Numbered from the stretch's first letter, positions 8,679 through 17,605 are shown. The stretch: 64,000 nt of DNA from Candidatus Zixiibacteriota bacterium (GCA_900498245.1 LS998015.1:194380-258379), one strand, 5' to 3'. Notes: generated from the letters alone by a model not told the origin. A program made the numbers and translations.

Positions 8679-8696
8679 AACGACAAAACTGTCGTT
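8679..8696. repeat. Inverted repeat AACGACA-N4-TGTCGTT upstream of recombinase
   Basis: Perfect 7-base arms with a 4-base centre, 27 bases upstream of the recombinase start codon. No T run follows on either strand, so it is not a terminator. It could be an operator or a recombination core site. Two copies of TTGAGCGG[C/T]C follow at 8703-8712 and 8739-8748. Confidence 0.45.
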
Positions 8697-8764
8697 GCAA
8701 TTTTGAGCGGCCCTGATAAGCCTAAGAAAGTGAATGGGTTGAGCGGTCGAGAACCAATAAAAAA

Positions 8765-8837
<73 letters not shown>

Positions 8838-8849
8838 ATTCAATTCATA

Positions 8850-8921
8850 TGAGGGTGGATGGGATCGAACCATCGGCCACCTGCTTAAAAGGCAGATGCT
8901 CTACCACTGAGCTACACCCCC
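8850..8921 (-). tRNA. tRNA-Lys (anticodon TTT)
   Basis: Minus-strand cloverleaf: acceptor GGGGGTG/CACCCTC (one G-T pair), D-arm GCTC...GAGC, anticodon loop CTTTTAA giving TTT, T-loop TTCGATC. The CCA end is not encoded. It lies 12 bases before the CTT tRNA, so both Lys acceptors appear to be one transcript. Confidence 0.93.
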
Positions 8922-8939
8922 AGAGTTTGGGCGAACCCC

Positions 8940-8967
8940 AAAATATAAATCCCGCCTCATATGTCAA
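8940..8967 (-). promoter_or_regulatory. Promoter of the tRNA-Lys pair, overlapping a hairpin
   Basis: On the minus strand TTGACA (8967-8962) and TATTTT (8945-8940) are 16 bases apart, about 20 bases before the tRNA. The -35 lies in the loop of CCGCC/GGCGG arms, which may also end the FKBP transcript arriving from 8985. Confidence 0.6.
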
Positions 8968-8984
8968 GGCGGTTTTTGGCAATT

Positions 8985-9506
8985 TTACTTAATTCCGAGG
9001 AGTTCTACTTCGAAAATAAGGGTCGCATTGGGCGGAATTACACCCGGATAGCCGCGCTGACCGTAAGCCAGGTTGCCGGGAATAATCAATTTGCGTTTTC
9101 CGCCGACCTTCATTGTCATAACCCCTTCATCCCAGCCCTTAATCACCTGTCCCTGACCGATGACAAATTCAAACGGTTCGCCCCGATCGACGGAACTGTC
9201 AAACTTCTTGCCGTCGGTAAGCCACCCGGTATAATGAACCCGGACCATTTGTCCGGTCTTGGGAGAAGGACCGGTTCCGACTTTCTCATCGATATATTTC
9301 AAACCGGAGGCGGTTGTGATTTCCTTGCTCTCTTTCTTAGATTCTTCTTTCATGCCTTCCTTTTTGGTCTTTTCCTGGGCTTTGGTTGTATCGGTCTCAG
9401 CCTTTTTCATTTCGATTTTGGCCTCGGTGCTGTCGCTCTTAGGGGCCGGGGCCGGGTCGCTCCCGCCGACCAGCAGTAACGAGGTCAGCAAAGCTGCAAA
9501 AAACAT
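8985..9506 (-). CDS. FKBP-type peptidyl-prolyl cis-trans isomerase, exported
   Basis: 173 residues with a short hydrophobic N-terminus ([14 protein letters not shown]), then a highly charged Lys/Glu/Thr linker (residues ~25-65), then one FKBP domain. Domain landmarks are [51 protein letters not shown] and a closing LIFEVELL. These are the conserved active-site strands of FKBP proteins, which speed proline isomerisation during folding. The N-terminus predicts export, and the charged linker may span the periplasm or tether the domain. The ribosome site GAGGAGA precedes the ATG. It lies upstream of the tRNA-Lys promoter on the same strand. Confidence 0.92.
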   Translation of the reverse strand: MFFAALLTSLLLVGGSDPAPAPKSDSTEAKIEMKKAETDTTKAQEKTKKEGMKEESKKESKEITTASGLKYIDEKVGTGPSPKTGQMVRVHYTGWLTDGKKFDSSVDRGEPFEFVIGQGQVIKGWDEGVMTMKVGGKRKLIIPGNLAYGQRGYPGVIPPNATLIFEVELLGIK

Positions 9507-9644
9507 ATAATCTCCTCTAACTTATAAAGTTCTAAGGGGCATATATAGCAAATTACGGCCGGTTTGTCCAGTGCCGGCGAAAAAACTAAGGTCAAGGGAC
9601 CGGATTTACCGCATCTGACCCTGACCTTATACGAAAATCAGCCG

Positions 9645-11546
9645 TTATTTTTCCAGAATCAATTTTTCGAACTGGTCAACCAGGCCTGCAAAGAGGCGGG
9701 TAACATTTTCGACCGGAACCGGGCTGGTCATATCGATACCGGCCTTCTTCAGGATATTAATCGGATAGTCGGAATTGCCGGTGCTGATAAAAGTCCGATA
9801 TGAATCCAGAGCCCCCTTCTCGTGGGTCAGTATTTTCTGCGACAGCAGGAGCGACGCGGCGTAACTGGTGGCATACTGATAGACATAATAGTCCCGGTAA
9901 AAGTGCGAGATCCGCAGGCATCCCATATCTTTATCCGGCTCCATGACCAGGTCGGGGCCGTAATATTTCTGATAGATATCACGGTAAATCTGACGCATAG
10001 TCTTGGCCGACAGGGCCCCGCCATTTTCGACGATTTCATGAATCTTCAATTCGAATTCAGAGAACATCACCTGGGCGTAAAATGTCCCCAAAATTTGATT
10101 GATGAAATGATTCAACAAATACAATTTCTGATCTTTATCTTTGGCGCGGTCAATCAGATACTGAATCATGATTGCTTCGTTGCAGGTTGAAGCGACTTCA
10201 GCCGTGAACAGGGAGTGGCCGGAATAAATAAACGGCTCGTTGCGGTTGGTATAAAATGTATGCATGGCGTGACCCATCTCGTGGGCGAGAGTAAAGACAT
10301 TATCCAGGGTTCCGGCGTAATTCAGAAGAATATACGGGTGCGCGGTATAGGCTCCGGGAGCGGTGTAACCGCCGCTGCCTTTCCCCTGTGTCTCGTACAC
10401 GTCAATCCAGCCCGAGGAGAGAGCGGTCTTGACATTGTCCAGATATTCCTTTCCCAGCGGTTTAAGAGCATCAAGCATCAGAGCTTCGGCATCTTCGTAC
10501 TTGGGAAATTCCATTTTGGCTTCCGGAACGAGCGGCACCCACATATCGTAGGTGTAGAGAGTGTCCAGATTAAGGACCTTCTTGCGGAGCGTGACATAAC
10601 GGTGCAACGGTTCCAGATTTTTATCGACGGCATCGATAAGGTTCATGAAGACATCTTTAGGGATATTATAGGCATCGAGATTGGCCTCCAGAGCGGTATT
10701 GTACTTGCGGGCCCGGGCGTAAAAAATATCGGAATTAACCGACGAACTGAGGGTGGTCCCGAGAGTATTTTCGTAAGCAAAATAAGCCTGATTATAGGCG
10801 TCGCTGGCATCCTTGCGGACCTGGCGGTCGGTTGATTCGAGCATAACCCCGTATCGTTCCTTGGTCAGTTCCACCAGATTTCCCTTTTCGTTTTTGACCG
10901 GCGGATACTTGATATCGGCGTCATCGACCATCGAGAAAATCTGGCCGAAGCCGCGGGTGACATTGCCGGACATGGCCAGAAGATTTTCCACCTCGGTGGA
11001 CATGATATGAGCCTTGCGGCGAGTCAAATTTTCCAGATAGAAATGGTACACTGCCAGGCGCGGCTCGCGGGCCAAAAAGGAGCGGAGGGTGTCATCGGGA
11101 ATGGCCAGAATCTCCGGCTCGATAAAAGCCGAAACCGAGCCGAATTCCGAACCGAGGGCGGAAACCCGGTCGTTCATCTCCTGATAGTGGGAAACCCGGT
11201 TGTCTTCGTCCTTTTTCAGATAGGCATAATTGATGAGACGGGAAAAATCCATACTGAGGGAATCGTTGAGAGCCAGGCACTCCGCCAAGGTTTCCGGCGA
11301 TCCGCCAAGTTTGCCTTCGAAAGATTTGAATTCAGGCAAACGACTCTTGAGATTATTGAAGACCTTTTCCCAGGCGTCGTCGGTGGGGTAAAGATCCTCC
11401 AGTTTCCATTTGTATTTGGCATCGACCTGATCGCGGGTGGGGGCCGCGTTGACCTGGGCCTGCGCCGGTTGCATATCACTCATAATGAATAGGACTCCTG
11501 AAATGAGGAAAGAATACAGGATGGCGGTCTTTCCGTGGTTGAACAT
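9645..11546 (-). CDS. Exported oligoendopeptidase F-like M3B metallopeptidase
   Basis: 633 residues starting after GGGAGA. The M3B (PepF) signature HEMGHAMH lies at residues 422-429: H422 and H426 bind zinc and E423 is the base. The third ligand is expected shortly after, in the segment containing FTAEVASTCNEAI. The length and helical N-terminal half (ESF..LNDSLSMDFSRLINYAYLKKDED) fit the family. Most PepF enzymes are cytosolic, but this one begins with a signal peptide (ILYSFLISGVLFI, cleavage near QPAQAQ). It therefore probably degrades peptides in the periplasm or outside, in keeping with the other exported peptidases here. About 90 bases separate its stop from the divergent-looking hairpin at 9588-9628. 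Confidence 0.9.
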   Translation of the reverse strand: MFNHGKTAILYSFLISGVLFIMSDMQPAQAQVNAAPTRDQVDAKYKWKLEDLYPTDDAWEKVFNNLKSRLPEFKSFEGKLGGSPETLAECLALNDSLSMDFSRLINYAYLKKDEDNRVSHYQEMNDRVSALGSEFGSVSAFIEPEILAIPDDTLRSFLAREPRLAVYHFYLENLTRRKAHIMSTEVENLLAMSGNVTRGFGQIFSMVDDADIKYPPVKNEKGNLVELTKERYGVMLESTDRQVRKDASDAYNQAYFAYENTLGTTLSSSVNSDIFYARARKYNTALEANLDAYNIPKDVFMNLIDAVDKNLEPLHRYVTLRKKVLNLDTLYTYDMWVPLVPEAKMEFPKYEDAEALMLDALKPLGKEYLDNVKTALSSGWIDVYETQGKGSGGYTAPGAYTAHPYILLNYAGTLDNVFTLAHEMGHAMHTFYTNRNEPFIYSGHSLFTAEVASTCNEAIMIQYLIDRAKDKDQKLYLLNHFINQILGTFYAQVMFSEFELKIHEIVENGGALSAKTMRQIYRDIYQKYYGPDLVMEPDKDMGCLRISHFYRDYYVYQYATSYAASLLLSQKILTHEKGALDSYRTFISTGNSDYPINILKKAGIDMTSPVPVENVTRLFAGLVDQFEKLILEK

Positions 11547-11646
11547 GATGTCTCCCTGCTATAATGTTAATATTGTGGACCGTTCCGCGCATAATGGCGC
11601 TAATATGCAAGGAATACGAAAATTATCAAGAGAGGATTCAAATAAA

Positions 11647-12045
11647 TCACGTGAGCCAGATCAGCCCCAAGAGCCAGAACAAGATGATGGCAAAATAGAT
11701 GAGCCTGACCGCGTTGGAGCCGGTTATCCATCCGGCCGGGGGACGGGTGCTGTATTGCTTGAATCCCAATTCCTCTTCAAGTTGGACGGCGCGATGCATG
11801 AAGTGATACCAATACAGCATGGTGCGTTCCTGGAGAATCCAATAAAGGACACTTACCACGATCCCGGCACTTTTCAAAATAATACAGGTGACCAGAGGCG
11901 GCGGGGTCGGTTTGCCGTACAGAGCGGTGATGAGTCCTACGTTTATGGCGATGAATATGGTGAGTTGGGCAAAGCGGACGGTCTGAAAGTGCCTGATATT
12001 GTCGCTGGCGTCCTTGTATTCGCTTTTGGGATCGCTGTTTTCCAT
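11647..12045 (-). CDS. Small membrane protein of unknown family
   Basis: 132 residues from ATG 12045, preferred to 12069 because AGGAGG stands five bases before it. After a charged N-terminus there are three hydrophobic segments: FAQLTIFIAINVGLITALYG, TCIILKSAGIVVSVLYWIL and LIYFAIILFWLLGLIWL. A loop between the second and third carries YWYHFMHRAVQLEEELG. The layout resembles small RipA/DUF-type inner-membrane proteins with a cytosolic loop, but I cannot name the family. It is 100 bases upstream of the oligopeptidase start on the same strand. Confidence 0.7.
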   Translation of the reverse strand: MENSDPKSEYKDASDNIRHFQTVRFAQLTIFIAINVGLITALYGKPTPPPLVTCIILKSAGIVVSVLYWILQERTMLYWYHFMHRAVQLEEELGFKQYSTRPPAGWITGSNAVRLIYFAIILFWLLGLIWLT

Positions 12046-12252
12046 TTTTCCTCCTGATTCGGTTTGCAAGGGCCCCCTTCCGGCAAGTCTATAATGGCCT
12101 ATATTAGTCCATTATATAATTAACGGAAAAAATGTCAAGGCCGAATTGAGGAGCGGAGCGGGGGCGCAGCAGGTTTGGATCCAGGGTAGCCGGAATTCCA
12201 TTAACGGGCGAGAGAGTCGGCGCAAAAAAGCCGGAAGTTCTGTGGGCCAAAA

Positions 12253-12867
12253 TCAATCGATAAATTTGAGAATCCCGGCGGAGAGGATTAGATCCACGTG
12301 AGCATCGTCGTTGACGTCCTTGACCCGGACGGCGAGCCCGGGGCCGATATTATACGAATTGCCGATATCGAATGTTATTCCCAGAATGCCTTTCAGGCCG
12401 AATCCCCACCGGTGATCTTCGGGCTGAGGGAGCCAGTAATAATTGGGATTCGGCAGATGACCGTGGATATCAATATTGTAGTGCCGGGCGAGCAGGGCGA
12501 TTCCAAGATATGGGTAATTGCCGGCGCCGGAGGCCCGTTCCCGCTCATCGGAAGCGGCAAAAAAGATCACCGCCGGGCCGAAGCCGAGATCATGGTGGAA
12601 GCGAATATCGCTGGCAAGGTTCATATAATCGACATTGATGCCGACCGACAGGTTACGAAAGACAAAATAGCCGAAATGGGAGTCGATATGGATGGAGGTC
12701 ATGGCCTCATTCTGGTTTCCCGTCCCGCTGGAGAGGGCCACACCGCCGGCGAAGGAGAAAAATTTTTGCCCTTTGCCGGTCGGGGCCGTATCGCCGCGGG
12801 AGATACCGGCGCCAAGGATAACCAGGACAGACAAGGCAAGAAGGGTGATTTTGAAATTCCTACACAT
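12253..12867 (-). CDS. Predicted outer-membrane beta-barrel protein
   Basis: 204 residues with a strong ribosome site (AGGAGG, six bases before ATG) and a signal peptide (KITLLALSVLVILGAGISRG). The mature part alternates short amphipathic strands with Gly, Asn and aromatic residues (KFFSFAGGVAL, LSVGINVDYMNLA, YLGIALLARHYNI, WGFGLKGILGITFDIG) and ends VDLILSAGILKFID. This is the pattern of small 8-stranded OMP-type barrels. No lipid-A or protease motif is seen. Function is unknown. Confidence 0.65.
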   Translation of the reverse strand: MCRNFKITLLALSVLVILGAGISRGDTAPTGKGQKFFSFAGGVALSSGTGNQNEAMTSIHIDSHFGYFVFRNLSVGINVDYMNLASDIRFHHDLGFGPAVIFFAASDERERASGAGNYPYLGIALLARHYNIDIHGHLPNPNYYWLPQPEDHRWGFGLKGILGITFDIGNSYNIGPGLAVRVKDVNDDAHVDLILSAGILKFID

Positions 12868-13340
12868 ATTTACCTCCTCTCAACAAGGATAGATCAATCA
12901 TACGTTCCGATAATATTATATAGATAATTCCCGGTGATAGCAAGTTTCCAATTAAAAACCAACAATGGGCCAGGTTGTGAGATACCAGAGTAGCGCGGGC
13001 AGATTTCGCCATAAGATTTTGTCCCGCAATAGGGGGAATAAAACGGGGCCGATCCAAATTCCATATAATTGCATGACCGATATGGGGATTCCGGAGATTT
13101 GGGTTCGTATTGCTGATACAAAAGGGGGCCCCATTTTTTGTGTCTTTTCATTCATCCGGTTGAAGGGGCGGAGATTACGGAAATATTTTGGTGTGCATTT
13201 GTGCGATAATTTTGCGACGCGCGGGCCGATTGGCTTTTGATAATAAACGGGCATAATTATAGACCTCTCTGTACCTATTGGCCCTATGAGACGAGTCACA
13301 CCAAATTGATATCGATTTTGCACGGGACATAATAATAAGA
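12868..13340. other. Gene-poor stretch with no supported feature
   Basis: Several overlapping minus-strand open frames of 65-123 codons occur here. They lack ribosome sites and recognisable content and overlap each other in different frames, so I treat the stretch as non-coding or decayed sequence leading into the palindrome mosaic. Confidence 0.5.
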
Positions 13341-13667
13341 TGTCGGGTTTCTCGTCTGTTCGCTACGCTCACGTCTCGAGACCCGACCTACGGCTGGTGC
13401 AAATCAAGATGTCGAAACCCCGTCGTCCGGCAGAAGCCGGACTCGGGGGATTTCGACCTACAAAAATATCTGGATGCCTGCCTTCGCCGGGACGACGGCA
13501 AGAGAAGCACGGGACCAATCATTCAAATCAGCGGACGGGCAGATGTGGACATCTGCCGCGCACATGCACGATGCGAGGTCCCTCCATCAGGAAGTTGTCG
13601 GAACCGCGGGGGTTCCGACCTACCCTTGCTATTAGACGAAGAGGGCACGGCACGCCGTGCCGCTACA
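13341..13667. repeat. Mosaic of REP-like palindromic elements
   Basis: At least four hairpin units lie close together. Units at 13341-13391, 13410-13461 and 13596-13623 all begin TGTCG and end CGACCTAC, but have different arm sequences that still pair (for example GTCGGAACC with GGTTCCGAC). The fourth (13644-13667) is GGCACGGC-AC-GCCGTGCC followed by GCTACA. Between them, 13472-13498 has a GGATGCCTGCCTTCGCCGG-type unit common in many bacterial intergenic regions. A related unit lies at 47090-47115. Open frames crossing the mosaic are treated as accidental. Confidence 0.7.
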
Positions 13668-13701
13668 AAGACTCTGTTGGGATTCGGAACCCGGCCTGCA
13701 A

Positions 13702-13724
13702 GCCCTGCCAGAATCTGTCAGGGC
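13702..13724. repeat. Third copy of the TCTGTCAG palindrome
   Basis: 11-base arms around a single A with one mismatch; the core AGAATCTGTCAG matches the palindrome at 5204-5220. It ends 30 bases upstream of the promoter at 13754. Confidence 0.55.
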
Positions 13725-13753
13725 AAATATATTAGAATCATGCAAAATAATCC

Positions 13754-13783
13754 TTGACATTATAATGGTATTTATCGTCTATA
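13754..13783 (+). promoter_or_regulatory. Sigma-70-like promoter for lipoprotein and subtilase genes
   Basis: TTGACA (13754-13759) and TCTATA (13778-13783) with an 18-base spacer, pointing to the gene starting at 13941. The TCTGTCAG palindrome lies just upstream, where a regulator could act. Confidence 0.45.
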
Positions 13784-13940
13784 TATGGTGTAAGGATCTG
13801 GGATCGTGATTTTATATCAACGACCGCGAGGGAGCGAGAGCGAAGCGGCGCCCGGTGCAGGTTCGGGGATGACGCTTTCGAACAATTAATGCCGAAAATT
13901 ATTCGGCGCGGCTTTGGGACTATTTGCTTTGGGAGGTTTA

Positions 13941-15041
13941 ATGAACAATCTCAAAATGTTAACGGGAGCCATGATTGTGGTGGCTTCTATGGTCTTGTTA
14001 TTTTCCTGCGAGCGGCACTGTGTCGATTGCCCCAAAGAGCCGGAACCCCCGCCGTCGGGAAAGTATCGACTCTATGCCTTTAATGCAATGAGCGCTAACG
14101 GCCTGCTGATGTCAATTGATATCCCGGCCGATACCATTGTTGATTCGGTGCGGCTCGATTACTCCGGCAACTTTATTTTTGTCACGCCCGACGGGGAACG
14201 TCTGTTAGTAACCCATTATAATAATGACTATACCAACGCCATTGAGATTTATCGGACAAGGGATCTGGCCCATATGGGAACGTCAAATCAATATGGGTTT
14301 TATTATTTTGATGGAACGGACAATTACGGAATTCTGGTTGATGGCATTATCCAATTCATAGACCCCCTGACATTGTCCCCAGTAGATACCATTTTTAAAT
14401 CTGTCAGATGGGATGGTTATCTGGATACGGTCTCCAATGAATTTTTCGCAATTGCGGATTCGGCCATGACTATTTATCGCATCGATTGCAGCGATCGAAT
14501 GGTAACTGATTCCTTTTCCAACTTATATGGCCGCAATATAATGAAGCTCGCCTATAATCGCCTGACTAATGACATTTACTATTTTACCAAAATCTCCTTC
14601 GACCTAGCCCTATTCGTTCAGTATAGTTGCGATTTCGATTCTGTGATGAGTGTGACTTCCCTTTATGGTTCGACCGGCGCCATAGCCATTTCCCCCAACT
14701 GCAAAAAGGTCTATGTTACCGACGGCGGGATGGGCATGCTGGGCGTGATACCGCCCGGCCAGATATGGGTATTTGATGCCCTGACTCATAATGTCGAGGC
14801 CTGGATTCCCGACTACAATGGGGCAACCGGGAAAAGCATTCTACCCCTGTTCGGTCAATTTATTATCACACCCGATGACGACCGGGCCTATATCGGGGAG
14901 GCGGAAGGCGCGGGCGGAGCCTCGGCGATTCCGGTCGTAGATTTGGGTATTAACAGAATAATTAAAACCGTGGTCCCGGATTCACAATCTTTTATGTTAG
15001 GAGCCACCGCCATTGCCTTGGGGCCGATACCGAAGAACTGA
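13941..15041 (+). CDS. Lipoprotein with YncE-like beta-propeller
   Basis: 366 residues from ATG 13941; GGGAGG four bases upstream decides this start over the ATG at 13914. The signal peptide ends in a lipobox (LLFSC), predicting lipid attachment, and the mature protein starts with a Cys/Pro-rich tether (CERHCVDCPKEPEPPP). The remainder shows repeated propeller blades (DYSGNFIFVTPDGERLLVTH, AISPNCKKVYVTDGG, ITPDDDRAYIGEA), as in YncE or NHL-like 7-blade proteins, which usually bind partners rather than catalyse reactions. Only 12 bases separate it from the subtilase gene, so the two are probably co-transcribed. Confidence 0.75.
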   Translation: MNNLKMLTGAMIVVASMVLLFSCERHCVDCPKEPEPPPSGKYRLYAFNAMSANGLLMSIDIPADTIVDSVRLDYSGNFIFVTPDGERLLVTHYNNDYTNAIEIYRTRDLAHMGTSNQYGFYYFDGTDNYGILVDGIIQFIDPLTLSPVDTIFKSVRWDGYLDTVSNEFFAIADSAMTIYRIDCSDRMVTDSFSNLYGRNIMKLAYNRLTNDIYYFTKISFDLALFVQYSCDFDSVMSVTSLYGSTGAIAISPNCKKVYVTDGGMGMLGVIPPGQIWVFDALTHNVEAWIPDYNGATGKSILPLFGQFIITPDDDRAYIGEAEGAGGASAIPVVDLGINRIIKTVVPDSQSFMLGATAIALGPIPKN

Positions 15042-15053
15042 GGAGAGACTAAA

Positions 15054-16928
15054 ATGAGAAAGATATTTGGATTCAAATGTGCAATAAATGCGGCCGCCAT
15101 TCTACTTTCCCTTTTTGAAGTAGCTTTTGGAGAATATTATTACGGGGGAACTGGGCCGAAACAACTGACAATATGCGATTCCATTATTATGATAAAATTC
15201 AATCCTGAAGTACCGCAACCGTCGTATGGTACTTTCGCCCAAACGGTTGAGGGTTTGGATGAGAATTTTCTGCCGGAACAAGATTTTCAAAGATTCTATG
15301 TATTTCATGTAGATGAAGGATACAATATTGACACACTTATCAATGTTCTCTACGATATTCCGGCAGTATTATTTGCCTTCCCCGCTTATTACGATGCCGG
15401 AGGCAATGTATGTAAGCCAAATGATAATTTTGTGATTGCCTATAAGGGTGACGTTGCCCAGGAGACTATGGATAGTATGGCGGCATATTATCATGTTCAG
15501 CAAATGGACGGACCCCTGGAATTCACCGGAAGCCGGGTAATGGCCATGACAGATTACATCGGCATGAATATTCTGGAAATTGCCAATGCCTTTTATGAAT
15601 CAGGATTGGTTGATTACTCCTTCCCATCTATGTTTGTGCCGCAATCATTTGGTAGTCCGCCGAACGATCCCTTGTTCGGCTATCAATATCATTTGAAAAA
15701 TACGGGTCAAACCGGGGGGAAACCAGGCATTGACATCGCCGTGGAGAAGGCATGGGAAATTACCAATGGCGACCCTAACATTGTCGTGGCCCTAATTGAC
15801 GACGGTTTTGAACGATATCACGAAGATTTTAATAGCGACAGGATAATGTGGAGCGATGGCTATGATTTTATAGGTGCCGATGCAAGAAATGTTCAGCCTG
15901 ATGGGGATGCAAGCAACGGATATTTTGTCGCTCATGGGATTGCCTGCCAAGGCATTATTAGTGCAATTAAGAACAATGGCACTGGAATTGCAGGAATTGC
16001 ACCAGAGTGCAACCTATTACCGCTCAAGATATGCGACGATGAGGGCTATCCAAACGCAGATCCTACAATTCTTGAAAGGGCCATTAGTTATGCTCTACAT
16101 CTAAATCAGGATCGTAAATATCTATCAATGGTGATAAGTTGCTCTTGGGGATGGATTCCCGAGTCCGATCTTCCCAATATTCGAAGAATTATTGATACAT
16201 CTTCAATAATGGGGGTACCGATGGTCTTCGCCACCGGAAACTTTGGAGAACTTTATCCGTGGGGATCCTCAATTGGTTTCCCTGCCTTCATTGATACGGT
16301 AATTGCAGTCGGGGCAGTCAAAAACACCGGACTAAGATGGAATTATAGCGGCACCGGGCCAAGACTTGATGTAGTTGCACCTTCCGGCTACTGGCAAGGA
16401 TTCGATGCAGGAGATATATATACGACAGATGCGTCAGGATTGGCGGGGTATAATCCCAATTTCGTCACATGTGCTTTTACAGATAACAACTATCTATGCA
16501 CATATGGCGGGACTTCGGCGGCGGCGCCGCAGGTTGCAGGAATCCTTGCCCTTGTAAGAAGCAGGCGGCCTGATATTAAGGCAACAGACACTTTGCGCAT
16601 GATAATTGACAGTTCCGCCATTGACCAAATTGGGGATACTCTGGAAGATATACCCGGTTTCGATTTCGCCTATGGCTATGGATTGGCAAGCGCCAGTCGT
16701 GCGCTGTTGGCCGTTGTGAGAGGGGATGCCGATAACAGTGGTGCCATCGACATACTTGATGTCAGTTATCTGATAAATTTCCTGTACAAGAGCGGGCCGC
16801 CGCCGCAACCCGATGACAGGGTCGGCGACGCCAATTGCGACGGTGCCGTAAATATTAAAGACATAGCTTATCTGCTTCAGTATCTTTACCACAGTGGGCC
16901 CAAACCGCAGATATGCTTCAAATATTGA
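15054..16928 (+). CDS. Exported subtilisin-family (S8) protease with C-terminal type I dockerin pair
   Basis: 624 residues with a signal peptide (INAAAILLSLFEVAFG). Residues ~30-200 look like a pro-region. The S8 catalytic domain holds D249 (VALIDDGF), H294 (VAHGIACQG), oxyanion N396 (FATGNFG) and S488 (YGGTSAAAPQVAG). Residues ~548-624 form a dockerin: two Ca-binding F-hand repeats, GDADNSGAIDILDVSYLINFL and GDANCDGAVNIKDIAYLLQYL, separated by a Pro-rich turn. Dockerins bind cohesins in cellulosomes, and stand-alone cohesin/dockerin proteins also occur in non-cellulolytic bacteria. No cohesin is visible here. The protease probably acts on the cell surface or in a multi-protein complex (inference). 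It ends at a strong terminator. Confidence 0.92.
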   Translation: MRKIFGFKCAINAAAILLSLFEVAFGEYYYGGTGPKQLTICDSIIMIKFNPEVPQPSYGTFAQTVEGLDENFLPEQDFQRFYVFHVDEGYNIDTLINVLYDIPAVLFAFPAYYDAGGNVCKPNDNFVIAYKGDVAQETMDSMAAYYHVQQMDGPLEFTGSRVMAMTDYIGMNILEIANAFYESGLVDYSFPSMFVPQSFGSPPNDPLFGYQYHLKNTGQTGGKPGIDIAVEKAWEITNGDPNIVVALIDDGFERYHEDFNSDRIMWSDGYDFIGADARNVQPDGDASNGYFVAHGIACQGIISAIKNNGTGIAGIAPECNLLPLKICDDEGYPNADPTILERAISYALHLNQDRKYLSMVISCSWGWIPESDLPNIRRIIDTSSIMGVPMVFATGNFGELYPWGSSIGFPAFIDTVIAVGAVKNTGLRWNYSGTGPRLDVVAPSGYWQGFDAGDIYTTDASGLAGYNPNFVTCAFTDNNYLCTYGGTSAAAPQVAGILALVRSRRPDIKATDTLRMIIDSSAIDQIGDTLEDIPGFDFAYGYGLASASRALLAVVRGDADNSGAIDILDVSYLINFLYKSGPPPQPDDRVGDANCDGAVNIKDIAYLLQYLYHSGPKPQICFKY

Positions 16929-16961
16929 TCGATAGGTGGAATAAAAGCGGCGGCATAATAA

Positions 16962-16992
16962 AAAAGCCCGGCAAAAAGCCGGGCTTTTTAAA
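16962..16992. terminator. Bidirectional intrinsic terminator
   Basis: AAAAGCCCGGC-AAAAA-GCCGGGCTTTT with A and T runs on both sides. It can end the subtilase transcript from the left and the RRM gene transcript from the right, which converge here. Confidence 0.9.
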
Positions 16993-17034
16993 AAATCGGA
17001 TATCTATTGAAATATGTGACTTTCGATAGTTAAC

Positions 17035-17340
17035 TTAGAATCTACGCGGCCCTCCGGAACGACGTCCCCCGCGGTCGCCACCGCCGCCGGCCCGCTCGGT
17101 CTGCGGACGAGCCTCGTTGACTTTCAAAGTCCGGCCGGATAATTCTTTGCCGTTGAGACCGCTGATGGCCGCCTGGGCCTCGTCGTCGGTCGGCATTTCG
17201 ACAAATCCGAATCCGCGTGACTTCCCGCTGAACTTGTCTTTCAAAATGGTTACATTCGCGACCTGGCCGAACGATTCAAAGGCCTGCCGCAAGTCATCTT
17301 CGCTTGTCTCGTAAGACAAATTACCAACGTAGATGTTCAT
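17035..17340 (-). CDS. RRM-domain RNA-binding protein
   Basis: 101 residues: one RNA-recognition motif with RNP2 (IYVGNLS, residues 3-9) and RNP1 (KSRGFGFVEM, about residues 40-49), followed by a Gly/Arg-rich tail (GGGGDRGGRRSGG). Family knowledge: small single-RRM proteins of cyanobacteria and many other bacteria bind single-stranded RNA, are often cold-induced and may act as RNA chaperones. The ribosome site GAGGAG precedes the ATG. The promoter candidate lies about 160 bases upstream, so the mRNA may have a long leader, in line with temperature or self-control. Confidence 0.95.
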   Translation of the reverse strand: MNIYVGNLSYETSEDDLRQAFESFGQVANVTILKDKFSGKSRGFGFVEMPTDDEAQAAISGLNGKELSGRTLKVNEARPQTERAGGGGDRGGRRSGGPRRF

Positions 17341-17503
17341 GTGTGAACTCTCCTCAAACAGTTGAAATACTACGAGATTGTTAAGTAACGAAAAACGCCT
17401 GACCAGTACATGAATAATTCTGGAGTTTAAGCCCCCGTCTCCGATAAATTCTGAACTGAAATCAAAGTCTTATGTCTTTTAAGCAATCTCTACCAACGGG
17501 CGT

Positions 17504-17532
17504 AATTTACTACACAGGGCCGATTTTGTCCA
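17504..17532 (-). promoter_or_regulatory. Promoter candidate for the RRM gene
   Basis: On the minus strand TGGACA (17532-17527) and TAAATT (17509-17504) with a 17-base spacer. Transcription from near 17497 would give a leader of about 157 nt before the ATG at 17340. Confidence 0.4.
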
Positions 17533-17605
17533 GCCCAAAATGATGGGGGATAAAAGAATTTTGCCCGGGTATTGATTTGATCGAAGATCTCAGCCGTTGA
17601 AAATA

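Noticed and set aside
12952-13323. 123-codon minus-strand frame in the gap before the repeat mosaic
   Set aside because: It overlaps several other frames, has no ribosome site and its composition looks random.
13340-13735. 131-codon plus-strand open frame
   Set aside because: It runs straight through the palindromic repeat mosaic; its content is set by repeats and it has no ribosome site.
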